Assembly (NCBI RefSeq): GCF_036231905.1
Contig: NZ_JAZARE010000001.1
Span: 310,001-374,000 of the forward strand
DNA length: 64,000 nt
From: CAMLIZ01 sp036231905
GTDB lineage: Bacteria; Pseudomonadota; Gammaproteobacteria; Burkholderiales; Burkholderiaceae_C
Direction of reading: 5' to 3'
The first letter of the stretch is position 1. Every line of letters begins with the position of its first letter. The position numbers and the translations under genes were made by a program. Below the pieces are notes generated by a model, which searched no databases, was not told where the DNA came from, and saw nothing but the letters and a program-made list of their open reading frames with translations. This document shows positions 61,371-64,000 of this stretch, piece by piece.

Positions 61371-62741
61371 ATGGCTTCCGCCCTCACCGATCGCCTGTCG
61401 CGCCTGGTCAAGACCATGCGCGGCCAAGCCCGCATCACCGAAAGCAACGTGCAGGACATGATGCGCGAGGTGCGCATGGCGCTGCTCGAGGCCGACGTGG
61501 CGCTGCCGGTGGTGCGCGACTTCATCGCCCGCGTGAAGGACAAGGCGCTGGGCCAGGAGGTGGTAGGCTCGCTCAACCCCGGCCAGGCGCTGGTGGGCAT
61601 CGTGCACAAGGAGCTGGCCGCCACCATGGGCGCCGGGGTCAGCGACCTCAACCTCGCGACCCAGCCGCCGGCGGTCATCCTGATGGCCGGCCTGCAGGGC
61701 GCGGGCAAGACCACCACCACCGCCAAGCTGGCCAAGCACCTGATCGAGAAGCGCAAGAAGAAGGTGCTCACGGTGTCGGCCGACGTATACCGGCCCGCCG
61801 CCATCGAGCAGCTGAAGACGGTGACGCGGCAGGCCGGCGGCGAATGGTTCCCGTCCGACCTGACGCAAAAACCGCGCGACATCGCGCTGGCCGCGCTCGA
61901 CCATGCGCGCCGCCACTACTTCGACGTGCTGCTGGTGGATACGGCCGGCCGTCTCGCGATCGACGAAGCGCTGATGGCCGAGATCCGAGACCTGCACGCG
62001 GCGCTAAACCCGATCGAGACCCTGTTCGTGGTGGACGCGATGCAGGGCCAGGACGCGGTGAACACTGCCAAGGCCTTCAAGGACGCGTTGCCGCTCACCG
62101 GCGTGGTGCTCACCAAGCTGGACGGTGACTCGCGCGGCGGCGCGGCGCTGTCGGTGCGCCAGGTGACCGGCGCGCCGATCAAGTTCGCGGGTGTGTCGGA
62201 AAAGATCGACGGCCTGGAAGTGTTCGACGCCGAGCGCCACGCCGGCCGGGTGCTGGGGATGGGCGACATCCTGGCGCTGGTGGAGGAGGTGCAGAAGGGC
62301 GTGGACATGGAGGCTGCGCAGAAGCTGGCCGAAAAGGTGAAGTCCGGCTCCGGCTTCGACCTGAACGACTTTCTGTCCCAGATCACCCAGATGAAGAAGA
62401 TGGGCGGGCTGTCCGGCCTGATGGACAAGTTGCCCACCGAGATGATGAACAAGGCCAAGGCCGGCCCGGCGGACATGGACCGCGCCGAGCGCGACGTGCG
62501 CCGCATGGAAGGCATCATCAATTCGATGACCCAGCTGGAGCGCCGCAAGCCGGAGCTTATCAAGGCCAGCCGCAAGCGCCGCATCGCCGCCGGTGCCGGT
62601 GTGCAGGTGCAGGAGGTGAACCGCCTGCTGAACCAGTTCGACCAGATGCAGGGGATGATGAAGAAGATGAAGGGCGGCGGCCTCATGAAGATGATGAAGC
62701 GCATGGGCGGCATGAAGGGCATGGGCGGCATGCCGCGCTGA
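61371..62741 (+). CDS. ffh: Signal recognition particle protein Ffh
   Basis: A 456-residue SRP GTPase. The N domain is followed by the G domain: GLQGAGKTTTTAKLAKHL, DTAGRLAIDE, VLTKLDGDSRGG. The methionine-rich M domain (about 300-456) ends GGLMKMMKRMGGMKGMGGMPR and binds signal peptides and 4.5S RNA. Its receptor gene ftsY ends at 63580 on the opposite strand. Confidence 0.97.
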   Translation: MASALTDRLSRLVKTMRGQARITESNVQDMMREVRMALLEADVALPVVRDFIARVKDKALGQEVVGSLNPGQALVGIVHKELAATMGAGVSDLNLATQPPAVILMAGLQGAGKTTTTAKLAKHLIEKRKKKVLTVSADVYRPAAIEQLKTVTRQAGGEWFPSDLTQKPRDIALAALDHARRHYFDVLLVDTAGRLAIDEALMAEIRDLHAALNPIETLFVVDAMQGQDAVNTAKAFKDALPLTGVVLTKLDGDSRGGAALSVRQVTGAPIKFAGVSEKIDGLEVFDAERHAGRVLGMGDILALVEEVQKGVDMEAAQKLAEKVKSGSGFDLNDFLSQITQMKKMGGLSGLMDKLPTEMMNKAKAGPADMDRAERDVRRMEGIINSMTQLERRKPELIKASRKRRIAAGAGVQVQEVNRLLNQFDQMQGMMKKMKGGGLMKMMKRMGGMKGMGGMPR

Positions 62742-62791
62742 CAGCCGCATGGATACGGGGTGATACCCTTCACCCGTTGACCTCCTCCGGC

Positions 62792-62821
62792 CCGGCGGTT
62801 AGGTTCGCCGGTTCCTTGTTT
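62792..62821 (+). terminator. Possible terminator after ffh
   Basis: CCGGCG-GTTAGGTT-CGCCGG is a 6 bp stem with an 8 nt loop followed by TTCCTTGTTT. The stem is short and the T run interrupted, so activity is uncertain. Confidence 0.35.
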
Positions 62822-62835
62822 CACCCTCACGTTCG

Positions 62836-63549
62836 ATGAACACCTGGACCTGGGGCGCATTGGCGGCACTGGCGATCGGCCTGGTGGTGCTGGTGTGGAT
62901 GCGCCAGCGCCGGCCCGTCGAGGCGCCGCGCAAGCCCAAGCCGCACCAGTTCGAATCCCTGGACACGGTGATGGCCTGGGAGCCGCATGCGACCCGCATT
63001 CTTTCCAGCCATGAACGGCAGGCGTATGCCGTGCTGGTGCGTGCGCTGCCCGAATGCATGGTGCTGGCCCAGGTGCCGCTGTCGCGCTTCCTCAAGGTGC
63101 CCACGCGCTATTCGTATGCCGAATGGCTCAAGCGCGCCGGCAGCCTGAGCGCCGACCTGGTGGTGTGCGACCGCAACTCCGAAGTGATGGCCGTGGTGGA
63201 GGTGCGCTCCGCACGTGAAAGCGAACGCGCGCGCCAGCGCCTGGAACGCATGGAGCGGGTGCTCGAGGCGGCCAAGATCCGCGTGCTGGTGTGGCAGGAA
63301 GGCGAACTCCCCTCGCCTGCCGCGGTGCGCCAGGCCTTGCTGCCCGACGGTGAACCCGAGGACACACCCAGCCGCCATGACGCGCCCATGGGCGGGCGCC
63401 AGTTCGGCGCCACCGGGTTGAGCTCGATGCCGGTGGCAGAAGTGGACGACACCACGCCCGGCGACCTGCACGAGCCGCCGCCCTCGACCTGGTTCGACGA
63501 TTTCGAACAGCAGCCGACAGCCAGCTCGCCACAACAGCGCCGGCCCTGA
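62836..63549 (+). CDS. Membrane-anchored DUF2726 domain protein
   Basis: A 237-residue protein with one N-terminal span (about 5-22), a basic linker and a DUF2726 domain (about 50-175) with LVVCDRNSEVMAVVEVRS and VLVWQEGELPS. DUF2726 is a restriction-endonuclease-like fold in some proteins; catalysis here is not established. The C-terminus is disordered and acidic. It converges with ftsY, 30 bp apart, across a short GCTCA tandem repeat. Confidence 0.82.
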   Translation: MNTWTWGALAALAIGLVVLVWMRQRRPVEAPRKPKPHQFESLDTVMAWEPHATRILSSHERQAYAVLVRALPECMVLAQVPLSRFLKVPTRYSYAEWLKRAGSLSADLVVCDRNSEVMAVVEVRSARESERARQRLERMERVLEAAKIRVLVWQEGELPSPAAVRQALLPDGEPEDTPSRHDAPMGGRQFGATGLSSMPVAEVDDTTPGDLHEPPPSTWFDDFEQQPTASSPQQRRP

Positions 63550-63579
63550 ATCCGCCGGCCGCTACGGCGCCGGCTCAGC

Positions 63580-64000
<421 letters not shown>

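Overview
The window is a high-GC chromosomal segment of a betaproteobacterium. Gene content and order point to Burkholderiales, probably near the Rubrivivax/Leptothrix/Ideonella group; that placement is inferred from family resemblance. Pointers are coxB with a fused cytochrome c domain, the pyrR-pyrB-pyrC' block with a degenerate dihydroorotase, the pilG-pilH-pilI-pilJ-chpA chemosensory cluster, aroQ-accB-accC-prmA, and nrdA-nrdB with a long N-terminal NrdA extension. No rRNA, tRNA, CRISPR array, prophage or insertion sequence was seen. Almost everything is core metabolism, envelope or motility, in tightly packed operons with many 1-4 bp stop/start overlaps.

Layout. 1-3.8 kb (minus): cytochrome c oxidase operon (DUF2244 gene, coxB, ctaD, a 38-residue membrane protein, start of ctaG). 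3.9-8.9 kb: a BioC-like methyltransferase divergent from comF, then trmL, a GNAT gene, gpsA, secB, grxC and a rhodanese. 8.9-10.8 kb: gpmA, a DUF488 gene, hyi. 10.8-15.4 kb (minus): yqgE, ruvX, pyrR, pyrB, pyrC', plsC. 15.5-22.7 kb: photolyase, then a complete tripartite RND efflux operon. 22.9-34.4 kb (minus): rubredoxin and the type IV pilus chemosensory cluster ending in a diguanylate cyclase. 34.6-45 kb (plus): thiD, hemL, mpl, an esterase, an RNase II-like enzyme, a TonB-like protein, aroE, mtgA, a conserved unknown and a thioredoxin-like protein. 44.8-50.4 kb (plus): aroQ, accB, accC, prmA, a zinc-ribbon membrane protein and a sugar/nucleoside kinase. 50.4-55.8 kb (minus): DUF167, a lysine/alanine-rich histone H1-like protein, nrdB, nrdA. 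56.2-61.3 kb (minus): ccsA-like protein, PP0621-like protein, pilS, pilR, ampD. 61.4-64 kb: ffh, a DUF2726 protein and the 3' end of ftsY.

Two patterns are worth most attention. First, five same-strand junctions (pyrB/pyrC', mpl/esterase, accB/accC, accC/prmA, prmA/zinc-ribbon gene) carry GC-rich palindromic elements. Each is open in one frame, starting just downstream of or overlapping the previous stop and ending at, near or inside the next gene. At two junctions the first bases of the downstream gene are duplicated upstream of the element. Second, several genes have a -10-like hexamer only 6-8 nt before the start codon and no Shine-Dalgarno sequence (comF, the bioC-like gene, yqgE, the conserved unknown at 43577, the ccsA-like gene), which suggests leaderless transcripts. 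The nrdA upstream region carries two NrdR-box-like palindromes exactly 32 bp apart.
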